64,000 nt of DNA from positions 248,001 through 312,000 of the forward strand of contig CANMLS010000001.1 in assembly GCA_947498785.1 (NCBI GenBank). Direction: 5' to 3'. Under the pieces are notes generated by a model. That model did not search any database, was not told the DNA's origin, and saw only the letters and a program-made list of their open reading frames with translations. Every line of letters starts with the position of its first letter. Positions within the stretch are counted from its first letter, which is position 1. Positions 44,003-52,522 of the stretch are shown here, piece after piece. The position numbers and the translations under genes were made by a program. Origin of the DNA: an uncultured Aquimarina sp. GTDB taxonomy: Bacteria; Bacteroidota; Bacteroidia; Flavobacteriales; Flavobacteriaceae.

Positions 44003-45205
44003 ATGTTAAAAAATAAATTGGCTCAATTTGAATTTGTTGCCCTTATGGCATCTCTTATGTCTATTGTTGCTTTGGCCATAGATGCTCTTCTACCAGCATT
44101 AGATATAATCGGAGCTACCATTGGTGTCAAAGAAATTGCAGATAATCAATTATTGATTACTATGATTTTTTTGGGATTGGGTATTGGTCCATTGTTTTTT
44201 GGCCCTATATCAGATAGTTTTGGTAGAAAACCTGTAGTCTATATGGGGTTTTTACTCTTTATCATTGCCAGTTTTATATGCATCTTTGCAACTAGTATAG
44301 AAATGATGGTAATCGGTAGAATTTTACAAGGAATCGGACTTTCTGCACCAAGAACTATTGCTATAGCTATGGTAAGAGATATGTATAGTGGAGATTATAT
44401 GGCTCGCATCATGTCATTTGTTACTGTAGTATTTCTTCTCGTGCCTATTATTGCTCCTGCTTTGGGCAAATTCATATTGGATCATTACAATTGGCAAGCA
44501 ATTTTCTATGTACAACTTGTTTTTGGTCTTTTGGTTTCACTATGGTTTTGGAAACGACAAGCAGAAACACTAGAGGTTTCAAAACGTATACAATTTACTT
44601 CTAATATACTTGTTGATGGTACAAAAGAACTACTAAAACATAAAACAACTATAGGATATACACTCATTTCTGGTTTTATTGCAGGTTCTTTTATGGTGTA
44701 TTTAAGTACTTCTCAACAAATTTTTGAGCAACAATATGACTTAAAAGAAGAATTCCCTTATATATTTGGTCTTCTGGCAATATCTATTGGCTTCGCTATT
44801 TTTCTTAATGGAACTCTAGTATTAAAATATGGAATGGAAAGACTGGTTACCACTTCCCTATTCCTTTTTTTTGTTGTTTCTCTTCTTTATATAATTTTGT
44901 TTTATAATTCACCTAATCCAAATGTTGTTATCTTATTGATTTTCTTCGGAATACAATTTTTTGCTATTGGATTTTTATTCGGAAACTTAAGAGCCCTTGC
45001 TATGGAACCTATTGGTCATATTGCAGGAATAGGTGCTGCTATAACAGGTTTTTTATCTACGATAATGGCCGTTCCCATTAGTACATATATCGGAAAGTTT
45101 GTAATCAACTCTGCCCTACCTCTATTTATAGGGTTTTTGGTGTGTTCGATAGTATCTATTGCAATTCTTCTTATATATATAAAGGTACCTGTAAAAAGAA
45201 CATAA
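44003..45205 (+). CDS. Bcr/CflA-type multidrug MFS transporter
   Basis: A protein of 400 residues with twelve predicted membrane helices. The MFS A-motif is in GPISDSFGRKPVVYMG, and LPALDIIGATIGVKEIADNQ at the first loop is typical of the Bcr/CflA drug:H+ antiporter subfamily. Expected role: proton-driven efflux of small molecules across the inner membrane. It is monocistronic, with a promoter element almost touching the start codon and a perfect palindrome 26 nt after the stop. Confidence 0.92.
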   Translation: MLKNKLAQFEFVALMASLMSIVALAIDALLPALDIIGATIGVKEIADNQLLITMIFLGLGIGPLFFGPISDSFGRKPVVYMGFLLFIIASFICIFATSIEMMVIGRILQGIGLSAPRTIAIAMVRDMYSGDYMARIMSFVTVVFLLVPIIAPALGKFILDHYNWQAIFYVQLVFGLLVSLWFWKRQAETLEVSKRIQFTSNILVDGTKELLKHKTTIGYTLISGFIAGSFMVYLSTSQQIFEQQYDLKEEFPYIFGLLAISIGFAIFLNGTLVLKYGMERLVTTSLFLFFVVSLLYIILFYNSPNPNVVILLIFFGIQFFAIGFLFGNLRALAMEPIGHIAGIGAAITGFLSTIMAVPISTYIGKFVINSALPLFIGFLVCSIVSIAILLIYIKVPVKRT

Positions 45206-45231
45206 AATGTATATGTATAGTTCATTTACTT

Positions 45232-45263
45232 TTTTACATTTTATATCTAGATATAAAATGTAA
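45232..45263. terminator. Perfect 32-bp palindrome downstream of the MFS gene
   Basis: Arms TTTACATTTTATATCT and its exact complement meet without a spacer. It lies 26 nt after the MFS stop and is the best candidate terminator. The tail after it is not T-rich, so termination efficiency is uncertain; a protein-binding palindrome is an alternative. Confidence 0.5.
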
Positions 45264-45494
45264 AGCTGTCAAAAAAGTACATTTTGTTGCAGTATTAAGC
45301 TCTGAAATACAAAAAAAAACAAAACATTTTGACAAATGTGTTTTAATAAGATTCAATTTGATAATACAGAAGTTTTATACTTTCAAGACAGCTTCCTAAT
45401 TAATTTAGTATTTTTTATAACAATAAGATTCTATCACAGTATAATTGCAATAAACATCCTCGAGACATTCAAAGGAAAATAGTTTTTTAGAATT

Positions 45495-45662
45495 TTAAGA
45501 CTTATAATTTTTATCTTTTTCATCTTCTGATACAAATAACTCGCCATTTCCTGCAATAGCAAACTGATCTCTCTTTGATCCATATCCAAAATTTGAAGAC
45601 CTACGATATTTTGTCTGAAAATTTGCAAAACGTCTTTTTTTTACAGATTTTTCTTTACTCAT
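45495..45662 (-). CDS. Small basic protein of unknown function (55 residues)
   Basis: Below the ORF-track cut-off. It reads MSKEKSVKKRRFANFQTKYR, continues with RSSNFGYGSKRDQFAIAGNG and ends in an acidic tail (SEDEKDKNYKS). There is a strongly basic N-terminal half, a Gly/Phe-rich middle and an acidic C-terminus, with natural codon use for this genome. The overlapping track ORF 45434-45628 has a less natural composition and is taken as its shadow. The composition suggests a nucleic-acid or ribosome-associated small protein, but no family is recognised. It stands alone. Confidence 0.55.
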   Translation of the reverse strand: MSKEKSVKKRRFANFQTKYRRSSNFGYGSKRDQFAIAGNGELFVSEDEKDKNYKS

Positions 45663-45902
45663 AATTCAACTTTTTAGGTTTATGAATTGACTAACAATCA
45701 ATGGTCTTTCTAATTTATCACTTTTTTACTTTTAATCCATTCATTTTTATTAATTTATGTTTATTTTAAGAGCTCTTGTAATTCAAAATCCTACAAATAG
45801 CATATATTTCTATGGTTTACTTGTAGGATGATAGATGTAATCTGATATATCTTGGAATGATTCTCGATTCTTGCTATATTTAAAAATTATTATGATACTC
45901 CC

Positions 45903-46487
45903 ATGAAAATTTTAATAAGTATTTTACTCGCTGTTTTTATTTCACAAGGGTTTGCTCAAACCAATTTCCCGAATGAAATTAATGCTTCTAATATTGCAAG
46001 CGAATATGCTTTGATTAATGACTATCAAAAATTGATTGTTGATAAAGAAAAATCAAAAATCTCTTTTGATTTTATTTCAGAGGAAACATCAGGAACAATT
46101 TCTGGATTAGATTTTAAAATAGATTTTAATCCTACAGATCCAGAAAATGCTTCTTTCGGTGGTACTGCCCTTATTAAAACGTTGGATACTGATAATTTTT
46201 TGCGTGACGGGCATCTTATGTGGGAAAAATTCTTTTACAAGAAAAAATATCCAAAAATCAAATTTGAAAGCAAACAAGTCGTTTCTTTTGGTACAAATAC
46301 CTATAAAGTAATCGGTATGCTTACCATCAAAGAAACAAAAAAGGAGGTGATTATTACCTTTTCTCTTGATGATAAAAAGTTATTAGGTAAAACCACAATT
46401 TACACTAGCGATTTTGGCGTTAACATACATGATGAGCGAGAAAAGAATAAGCTCGATATTCGTTTTTACTTTCCGATTATTCAATAA
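45903..46487 (+). CDS. YceI-family exported protein
   Basis: A protein of 194 residues with a signal peptide (ILISILLAVFISQGFAQ). The YceI barrel is visible in LIVDKEKSKISFDFISEETS, ENASFGGTALIKTLDTDNFL, RDGHLMWEKFFYKKKYPKIK and IGMLTIKETKKEVIITFSLD. Relatives bind isoprenoid lipids in the periplasm. It lies next to the polyketide cluster but in convergent orientation to its last gene, so operon membership is excluded; a role in lipid handling near the cluster is speculative. Confidence 0.86.
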   Translation: MKILISILLAVFISQGFAQTNFPNEINASNIASEYALINDYQKLIVDKEKSKISFDFISEETSGTISGLDFKIDFNPTDPENASFGGTALIKTLDTDNFLRDGHLMWEKFFYKKKYPKIKFESKQVVSFGTNTYKVIGMLTIKETKKEVIITFSLDDKKLLGKTTIYTSDFGVNIHDEREKNKLDIRFYFPIIQ

Positions 46488-46534
46488 ATATTTAGGTTGT
46501 TGTTTTCAAAATCCATCCGACGCACGACAAATTG

Positions 46535-47077
46535 TTAATTAGAAACGACAAATGCTGAATATTGACCATGATGGGTAATGGATAAAAGAATATTACTTGG
46601 TCTTTGATTTATGTAAACAATAGGTATTTGGTTATCATTTTTTTTAATAGTAAGCACCGAAGAATCTATATCATACTTTTCTGCAATTTTTTGTAATAAG
46701 AAAGGTTGTATTTTAGGTATGTCGTTAAATATCTGAGAAGTATAGTTTGTAGTAGATTCTTTTGCAATACTATAAATATAATTATCTGCTATTTTGGTAA
46801 AAACCTTATAGATATATTGATCAATGGCTACCTTTCCTCCTAAAATGCAATTAAAATCTATTGGATTATACTTTGGTGGATGTTCAAATCGTCTCTGATG
46901 GGCCTTATAAGCAGCTTCTTTCATACTCCAAAATTTCCAAATCTGTATTTCAGGACGATCTGCTTCAAAAATATAGTGCTGCTCGATCGTAGTAAAAATC
47001 TTTTCTATCCACCCCTTTCTTTTCCAATTGCTTTCTTTTCTGGAAAGCCTAAGATCTACGATATCATTACCAATCAC
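46535..47077 (-). CDS. 4'-phosphopantetheinyl transferase superfamily protein
   Basis: A protein of 180 residues. The two family signatures are present: MIGNDIVDLRLSR near the N-terminus (Mg-binding Asp) and IWKFWSMKEAAYKAHQRRFE (WxxKEA motif). It transfers the phosphopantetheine arm from CoA to a serine of a carrier protein. The obvious client is the ACP encoded immediately upstream, whose stop overlaps this start by 4 nt. It is the last gene of the biosynthetic cluster on the minus strand. A dedicated transferase suggests that the housekeeping AcpS does not serve this ACP well. Confidence 0.9.
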   Translation of the reverse strand: MIGNDIVDLRLSRKESNWKRKGWIEKIFTTIEQHYIFEADRPEIQIWKFWSMKEAAYKAHQRRFEHPPKYNPIDFNCILGGKVAIDQYIYKVFTKIADNYIYSIAKESTTNYTSQIFNDIPKIQPFLLQKIAEKYDIDSSVLTIKKNDNQIPIVYINQRPSNILLSITHHGQYSAFVVSN

Positions 47078-47328
47078 TTTATTGCCAGTTTATTTTCTAT
47101 TACTTCTATTGAAGCTTTAACTGTTAGCATTTTTTCCATTGCTTCATTATCAATTTCAATATCAAATTCGTCTTCTACATCTAATATTACATCTACCAGA
47201 TTTGCAGAATTAATCTCCAGATCTTTTATAAAATCAGTATTTTCTGTAAGATTTTTAAGTGCTTCCTGATTTTGAACATATGGTGCTATAATAGTTTTCA
47301 ATTTGGATAACAATTCTTCTTTATTCAT
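47074..47328 (-). CDS. Acyl carrier protein
   Basis: A protein of 84 residues, acidic and helical as expected. The phosphopantetheine site is the Ser of KDLEINSANLVDVILDVEDE (replacing the usual DSL), followed by the conserved helix III region EFDIEIDNEAMEKMLTVKAS. It carries acyl intermediates for the neighbouring ketosynthase, dehydratase and reductase. It overlaps the PPTase by 4 nt and lies about 100 nt downstream of the ketosynthase gene with a small hairpin between. Confidence 0.92.
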   Translation of the reverse strand: MNKEELLSKLKTIIAPYVQNQEALKNLTENTDFIKDLEINSANLVDVILDVEDEFDIEIDNEAMEKMLTVKASIEVIENKLAIK

Positions 47329-47367
47329 AAATTATTTTAGGTATTAGTCAATATCCCTTTTATTATT

Positions 47368-47385
47368 GAAGTGTTTTTACACTTC
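47368..47385. other. Small hairpin between ketosynthase and ACP genes
   Basis: GAAGTGT and ACACTTC arms with a 4-nt loop. There is no T-run on the minus strand, so it is more likely a processing or attenuation site inside the operon than a full terminator. Confidence 0.35.
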
Positions 47386-47428
47386 AGCGTTTACAATGTA
47401 AGAAAAAGACAAAACTCAACATTCTTTT

Positions 47429-48712
47429 TTAATATTTTTTAAAAATAACGCAAGCATTTACATCTCCAAATCCAAAGCTTGCTTTTGCTATTATATTTGC
47501 AGAAAAATCAAGTGTTTTGGTAGGTATTTTATCACGATCAACCAAAGATTGGATTTCTGGGTGTAAATCTTCACAATTAATATTTCCGAAAATAAAGTTT
47601 TCCTTTAATTGTAATATAGTAGCTACACTTTCGATACTTCCAGATGCCGCAAGACAATGTCCAACAAGGCTTTTTAGTGAATTAATATAAGGAAAATCTG
47701 TTCCTTGTCTACCTAACGCTTTACACCAATTCTGTATTTCTGCACTATCCTTTATCGTTGCAGTAAGATGTCCATTAATGGCGTCTATATCATTTGACTG
47801 TATCCCAGAATTTTCTATAGCTCTTATTATACATTGCTGTACTGCTTCGTTATTGGGGGCAGTCATACTTCCTCCATTACGTTGACCACCACTATTTACA
47901 TGTCCGCCTAATATTTCGGCATAAATAGTAGTTCCTCTCTTTTGAGCATTTTCCAAACTTTCAATAACAAGAGCTCCTGCTCCACTGCCAGGAACAAATC
48001 CACTAGCACTTGCACTCATTGGTCGAGAAGCCTTTGTAGGGCAATCATTATATTTATAGGGAAGAATACGCATAGCATCAAATCCTCCCCAAACATATGG
48101 TCCGCTATCACTAGTACTGCCTGCAAGTATAATTTCTGCAGAACCACTTGCTATACGATCATATGCCATCAAAATAGCTTCTGTACCTGTACTACAGGCA
48201 GAGGAATTTGTCGTTACCACATTACCACATCCTAACATACCTCCCAAAAAAGCACTTATGCCACTAGCCATAGTTTGAGTAACTGTCGTACTACCAAGTC
48301 GCCGTACATTTCCTTCATCAACTTTATAAATAGCTTCTCTAAATTTATCAACACCCAATATTCCTGTTCCAAAAATAACACCTGCATCCCATAATGGAGT
48401 ATCAGAATCACTAATCGATAACCCTGCATCTTTCCATGCATCGATACCTGCAATGACACCATATTCCATCCCAGATGCTTGTAATCCTCTTAATTGAATT
48501 GAATTAAAGTAATTGTTTAAATGGTCCAATTTATATATAGGTAAACCAGCTATTTGACATGAAAATTTTAATTGTTTTAATTTTTCAATTGATCGTATGC
48601 CGCTAGTCCCGTCTTGTATAGCTTTATTAAAATCTGAAACGTTCGTTCCGTTAGGAGATACTACACCTAATCCAGTAATAACAACCCTTCGCTTACTCAT
48701 TTTTATTGCCAA
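47429..48712 (-). CDS. Beta-ketoacyl-ACP synthase (FabF/KAS II-like) of the biosynthetic cluster
   Basis: An ORF of 427 residues; the more usual start is MSKRRVVITGLGVVSPNGTN, four codons in. The condensing triad is intact: Cys in TNSSACSTGTEAILMA, His in NGHLTATIKDSAEI and His in LVGHCLAASGSIESVA, with the C-terminal ASFGFGDVNACVIF loop. It performs decarboxylative Claisen condensation on ACP-bound acyl chains. It lies outside a primary fab operon and inside a cluster with ACP, PPTase, dehydratase, reductase and type III PKS, so it probably builds a specialised acyl chain. Confidence 0.93.
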   Translation of the reverse strand: MAIKMSKRRVVITGLGVVSPNGTNVSDFNKAIQDGTSGIRSIEKLKQLKFSCQIAGLPIYKLDHLNNYFNSIQLRGLQASGMEYGVIAGIDAWKDAGLSISDSDTPLWDAGVIFGTGILGVDKFREAIYKVDEGNVRRLGSTTVTQTMASGISAFLGGMLGCGNVVTTNSSACSTGTEAILMAYDRIASGSAEIILAGSTSDSGPYVWGGFDAMRILPYKYNDCPTKASRPMSASASGFVPGSGAGALVIESLENAQKRGTTIYAEILGGHVNSGGQRNGGSMTAPNNEAVQQCIIRAIENSGIQSNDIDAINGHLTATIKDSAEIQNWCKALGRQGTDFPYINSLKSLVGHCLAASGSIESVATILQLKENFIFGNINCEDLHPEIQSLVDRDKIPTKTLDFSANIIAKASFGFGDVNACVIFKKY

Positions 48713-48828
48713 ATTAACAATAGTTATAATTCATTAATCTAGTTAATTGAATCCTAAAGCTCAATTTTTACTCCTTTTAAATTCAAATTCCAAACTTTAT
48801 TGAAATACCTTAAATTTATCTCGTTATT

Positions 48829-49293
48829 TTACTTTTGAAATGCTATACCAGCCACAATTCCTTTTGCTACCAAAATATGATCTGTATTATACATGGATAC
48901 ATTACATTTTAGTTTATTAAATCTAAAATATACCTTATCTGCGACCACCATTACTTTTTCTTCTGGAAAAACAGGTTTATTAAAATTCATCTCATTACTG
49001 GTCATTGCGACACTCCATTCTCCTTGATCCCATTTACCTTTTAAAAGGTAGATACCAAAACAAGCCAATCCTATTTGAGCCATGCATTCTGTAAGAATAA
49101 CTCCAGGAGTAATAGGATTATCTTTAAAATGACCATTATAAAAATATTCATCACTCAAAAAAGTATAACTTCCTTTGATATGGTCTTCATCAATTTCTAT
49201 AATCTCATCAACAAACAAAAAAGGTTTGCTATATGGTAATTTTTGTATAATATCCTCTTTTTTCAACACCCTACTTTTAAAATGCACAACCAT
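48829..49293 (-). CDS. FabZ/FabA-like 3-hydroxyacyl-ACP dehydratase (hotdog fold)
   Basis: An ORF of 154 residues. Its ATG lies inside the lipoprotein's extended frame; an internal TTG before KKEDIIQKLPYSKPFLFVDE is an alternative start. The hotdog active site is present: His in YNGHFKDNPITPGVI and the acidic residue in LTECMAQIG. It removes water from 3-hydroxyacyl-ACP, the step between ketoreduction and enoyl reduction. It belongs with the ketosynthase and ACP downstream. No separate ketoreductase is seen in the cluster unless the SDR does this job. Confidence 0.88.
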   Translation of the reverse strand: MVVHFKSRVLKKEDIIQKLPYSKPFLFVDEIIEIDEDHIKGSYTFLSDEYFYNGHFKDNPITPGVILTECMAQIGLACFGIYLLKGKWDQGEWSVAMTSNEMNFNKPVFPEEKVMVVADKVYFRFNKLKCNVSMYNTDHILVAKGIVAGIAFQK

Positions 49294-49400
49294 CAGGAAG
49301 TGGTTGCACTGTTTCTAATTCTATTGCAAAAGCCTTATCTAAAGTATTTTCTTCAAATCCTTGATTCACATTTCCTTTAAACACTTTAACTCCATATCCA

Positions 49401-49787
49401 TTAGTATTCTGCCCGAATATAAACAGTTTGTTCTTTGGTAACAGCGACAGGTCCTCCAGACCTTACAAAAGGTTGCTCATCAACATGACTATGCGCTAAA
49501 ACTCTACGGTATACCAAGTTACCATCTTCTGAAATGATTTCCCACCAATCTGCATACTGATCACATCCTGTATCGGGGCTTTTTATTCCCACACTAAAAG
49601 AATAACCGTTTTCGTTTCCAGAAACGACAACACTTACAATTTCTGCTTTAGCATTTACATTAATATCTGGTGTGGTTATATCTTGCATTGTATCTGAAGT
49701 TCTATCATCATTTTTACAAGACATCGTATTTGCAACCAACGGCAAACATAATAGAATAAGTACGTATCTGATTGTTTCTTTAATCAT
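49401..49787 (-). CDS. Lipoprotein of unknown function with an apparent C-terminal frameshift (extends to 49277)
   Basis: An ORF of 128 residues. The signal YVLILLCLPLVANTMSCKND has a Cys near position 24. The mature part has a conserved-looking core: DTGCDQYADWWEIISEDGNL, RRVLAHSHVDEQPFVRSGGP and KEQTVYIRAE. The ORF stops right after RAEY, but the next frame continues without a stop as NTNGYGVKVFKGNVNQGFEE ... ETVQPLPDGCAF to a TAA at 49277, which overlaps the dehydratase start. That reading looks like the natural end of the protein. The family is not assigned. Confidence 0.65.
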   Translation of the reverse strand: MIKETIRYVLILLCLPLVANTMSCKNDDRTSDTMQDITTPDINVNAKAEIVSVVVSGNENGYSFSVGIKSPDTGCDQYADWWEIISEDGNLVYRRVLAHSHVDEQPFVRSGGPVAVTKEQTVYIRAEY

Positions 49788-49896
49788 AATTCATTAATAT
49801 TAATTTTCAATGTATGTTATAACTCTCTTTTTTACTCCTTGTTAAAAACTCAGAAAAACAAAAACTCATATAGTAGATTTCATATACATCATATCT

Positions 49897-50688
49897 TTAC
49901 AAAAGATGTTCCCCTCCATTTACAGGAATAACACATCCATTAATCCAAAAAGCTTCATCCTTACATAACAAATATACAGCATTAGCTACATCATTTGGTT
50001 CTGTAAGTCTGTTATGCGGGTTTCTCAACACGCTGTTCTCGACAATTTTTTCATGCCCTGGTATCATCCTCAAGGATTGTGTATCTACCGCACCTGGTTG
50101 TAAACAATTAGCTTTAATACCATAAGGAGCAAACTCCAAAGCAATACTTCTAGTAATTGCTTCTAGAGCCACCTTAGCCGCAGAAACTGCAGCATAATTT
50201 TTCCATGCTTTTGTGTTTCCTTCACTAGTAAAAGAAATCACCCTTGTATCTTTTCCAAATAATTGTACATTAAAAATAGCAGTTACCCAATCATAAAGGC
50301 TAATAGCCATTGCTTCTATAGTAAGATGAAAATCATCATTTTTCAATATTTGATCTGCATTAACCATGGGTTTCAAATTTCCTTTGGCGACACTATGAAT
50401 TAACGCTTTTATACTACCCTGACCTATATGATTTTTAATCTCTATTACTGTCGTATCTCGTTTTTTAGTATTTAACAAATCGATATTAAAAGAGATCAAA
50501 TCCACTCCTAAATTTCTTATATTATTGAAATTTTCCTCAATCTGACCAATTTCACTCTTACGATTGCGATGAACTATGATAACATTCATACCATGTAGCG
50601 CAAGCTTTTGAGCAGATGCAAGACCAAGACCAGTACTTCCTCCCAATACGAGTACCCATTCATTTTTATTTATAAATTCTTTATTCAT
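49897..50688 (-). CDS. SDR oxidoreductase, enoyl-ACP reductase-like (FabI/FabL type)
   Basis: A protein of 263 residues. Rossmann N-terminus WVLVLGGSTGLGLASAQKLA. The catalytic pair is spaced as Y-x6-K (YAAVSAAKVALEAITRSIAL), as in FabI/FabL enoyl reductases, rather than the YxxxK of classical SDRs. The C-terminus WINGCVIPVNGGEHLL is standard. It probably reduces enoyl-ACP in the acyl-chain branch of the cluster, with ketoreduction as an alternative. The gene lies 42 nt downstream of the type III PKS on the same strand. Confidence 0.88.
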   Translation of the reverse strand: MNKEFINKNEWVLVLGGSTGLGLASAQKLALHGMNVIIVHRNRKSEIGQIEENFNNIRNLGVDLISFNIDLLNTKKRDTTVIEIKNHIGQGSIKALIHSVAKGNLKPMVNADQILKNDDFHLTIEAMAISLYDWVTAIFNVQLFGKDTRVISFTSEGNTKAWKNYAAVSAAKVALEAITRSIALEFAPYGIKANCLQPGAVDTQSLRMIPGHEKIVENSVLRNPHNRLTEPNDVANAVYLLCKDEAFWINGCVIPVNGGEHLL

Positions 50689-50730
50689 AGTAAAGATTTC
50701 AGCATAGACTGAAATAAAAATAATGTATTA

Positions 50731-51783
50731 TTACCATTCTAATAGTATTCTTTGTGCTGAAAATCCCGGACCGAAACTCAACATAAGCCCTGTTTCTCCT
50801 GGTGATGGTTTTTTTTCTAGAAACCGTTCTAAAACATATAAAACAGTAGCACTACTCATATTACCATATTCTAGCAGCACCGCTTTTGTATCATCTATGT
50901 TTTTACCCAGATGTTCAAAAAGTTCTTCTACGGTTTGCACTATTTTTTTACCTCCAGGGTGAAAAACAAGATGATCAACATCTTCAATGGTTTTATTATA
51001 TTTTTTTAAAAAAGGATGAATCACATTCGGAAAGTGCTTTGCGATGGTTTCAGGAACTTTTGGATCCAATATCATTTGCAACCCTCCATTAGTTAATTTA
51101 AAGCCCATCATGGTCGTTGCATCATAAAAATGGTACATTTCATCTCCCAGGATTTTTGGCCCTACTGCGTCCTCTTCTGAGGATAATAAGGTACATGCTG
51201 CTCCGTCACCAAAAATAGCAGCACTTACCATATTCGTCATACTATAATCATCTAACTGAAATGTTGCTGTTGGTGATTCTATAGCAATTACCGCCGCACG
51301 CTTACCGGGATTTGCCTGAAGAAAATTTCTGGCATAAATAATTCCTGAAACTCCAGCTGCGCATCCCATTTCAGTAACAGGTAATCGCACAATATCTTGT
51401 TTGAGATTAAGATCATTAATAATATATGCATCTATCGACGGAATCATAATACCAGTACAACTTACCGTAATAATATAATCCAAAGATTTAGGATCCCAAT
51501 CTACTTTATCTAATGCTTTCTTTAATACGGATACCCCAAGTCTCTTGACTTCTCTAATATAAATATCATTTTTATCTTCAAAAGTGGTAGCATTAAAAAC
51601 TTCCTCAATACTCATAATACCATAGCGTCGATCTACCGCAGAATTCTCAAAGATTTTGATTGCTTTTCTTCTGAAACGATCATTCTGACCAGACAACCAT
51701 TCTGAAACAAAAGGTAAAATTTCTTTGGTTTCACGCATATATGCTGGTAATTGTTTTGCAACAGTAGTAATTCTTACATCCAA
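50731..51783 (-). CDS. Type III polyketide synthase (chalcone/alkylresorcylic synthase-like)
   Basis: A protein of 350 residues. The Cys-His-Asn triad is complete: Cys in LPVTEMGCAAGVSGIIYA, His in HLVFHPGGKKIV and Asn in EYGNMSSATVLYVL, with the C-terminal MLSFGPGFSAQRILL loop. It condenses an acyl-CoA or acyl-ACP starter with malonyl-CoA units and cyclises the chain to a resorcinol, phloroglucinol or pyrone. It lies 19 nt after the methyltransferase, which overlaps the FAD oxidoreductase, so the three form a tailoring operon. The acyl starter is probably supplied by the adjacent ketosynthase/ACP set. Confidence 0.95.
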   Translation of the reverse strand: MDVRITTVAKQLPAYMRETKEILPFVSEWLSGQNDRFRRKAIKIFENSAVDRRYGIMSIEEVFNATTFEDKNDIYIREVKRLGVSVLKKALDKVDWDPKSLDYIITVSCTGIMIPSIDAYIINDLNLKQDIVRLPVTEMGCAAGVSGIIYARNFLQANPGKRAAVIAIESPTATFQLDDYSMTNMVSAAIFGDGAACTLLSSEEDAVGPKILGDEMYHFYDATTMMGFKLTNGGLQMILDPKVPETIAKHFPNVIHPFLKKYNKTIEDVDHLVFHPGGKKIVQTVEELFEHLGKNIDDTKAVLLEYGNMSSATVLYVLERFLEKKPSPGETGLMLSFGPGFSAQRILLEW

Positions 51784-51802
51784 TTTTTCTTACTTTTTAA
51801 TG

Positions 51803-52522
51803 TTAACTTATCTTTTTCATGACAACCCATCGAAACCTGAAAGCCCATTTCCATTGTATTTTAGAGTTTTGTATACCTAGTGATTTTGCATACTGTACTA
51901 ATTCTTTCTTTTTAAAACCTCTTTTTATTGACACCAGCCCATCATTTTTTGCGACATGTCCTTTAATAAAAAAGAAACTGAATATCTTAAACAAATAATA
52001 TGCAATACCACTACGATGAAGATCATTTACCACCACACCTATTGTGGCTAATTCGATCATTTTTTTCATTACAAGTCTTATTTCATTGCTTTTTAAATGA
52101 TGTAATGTTAATGTACATATAACAATGTCATAAGAAAAATTTGAAGCTTGGAGATCTAGTATGTTTTGTTTTTGATATGATATTTCTGGATAAGATGCAC
52201 TAAGTTTTTTAGCATAAGTCAAACATTTTTCACTTACATCTATTCCAAATAATTTTATATCTCTCTCTTTTTTTCTAAATGACTTTGCAATAGATCGTAA
52301 CATTTCGCCATCGCCGCATCCTATATCAAGAATGGTTAGCTGTTGTGAACATTCTGCGTCTTCAATCAATTTATGAATTGCCTGAATTGTAATACTATTA
52401 CCTCCTAATAACCTATTCACTCTCGAAATATCAGATAAAGCTACCTCTAGGGCTTCCCCTTCGACTTTTGGGTCATCCATGAGTTCTAACTCATCACTTC
52501 GATGTTTTAAGTTGATTAGCAT
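51803..52522 (-). CDS. Class I SAM-dependent methyltransferase
   Basis: A protein of 239 residues. SAM-binding motif I is LTILDIGCGDGEMLRSI, followed by an acidic motif II region (KLFGIDVSEKCLTYAKKLS) and ICTLTLHHLKSNEIR at motif III/IV, a UbiE-like layout. A hydrophobic stretch near 165-185 (YYLFKIFSFFFIKG) suggests membrane association or a lipid-like substrate. It overlaps the oxidoreductase by 7 nt and precedes the type III PKS by 19 nt. Expected role: O- or C-methylation of the polyketide ring. Confidence 0.92.
   Translation of the reverse strand: MLINLKHRSDELELMDDPKVEGEALEVALSDISRVNRLLGGNSITIQAIHKLIEDAECSQQLTILDIGCGDGEMLRSIAKSFRKKERDIKLFGIDVSEKCLTYAKKLSASYPEISYQKQNILDLQASNFSYDIVICTLTLHHLKSNEIRLVMKKMIELATIGVVVNDLHRSGIAYYLFKIFSFFFIKGHVAKNDGLVSIKRGFKKKELVQYAKSLGIQNSKIQWKWAFRFRWVVMKKIS

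Noticed and set aside
45434-45628. Track ORF of 64 residues on the minus strand
   Set aside because: Overlaps the more natural 55-residue protein at 45495-45662 in another frame, and its composition is less protein-like.
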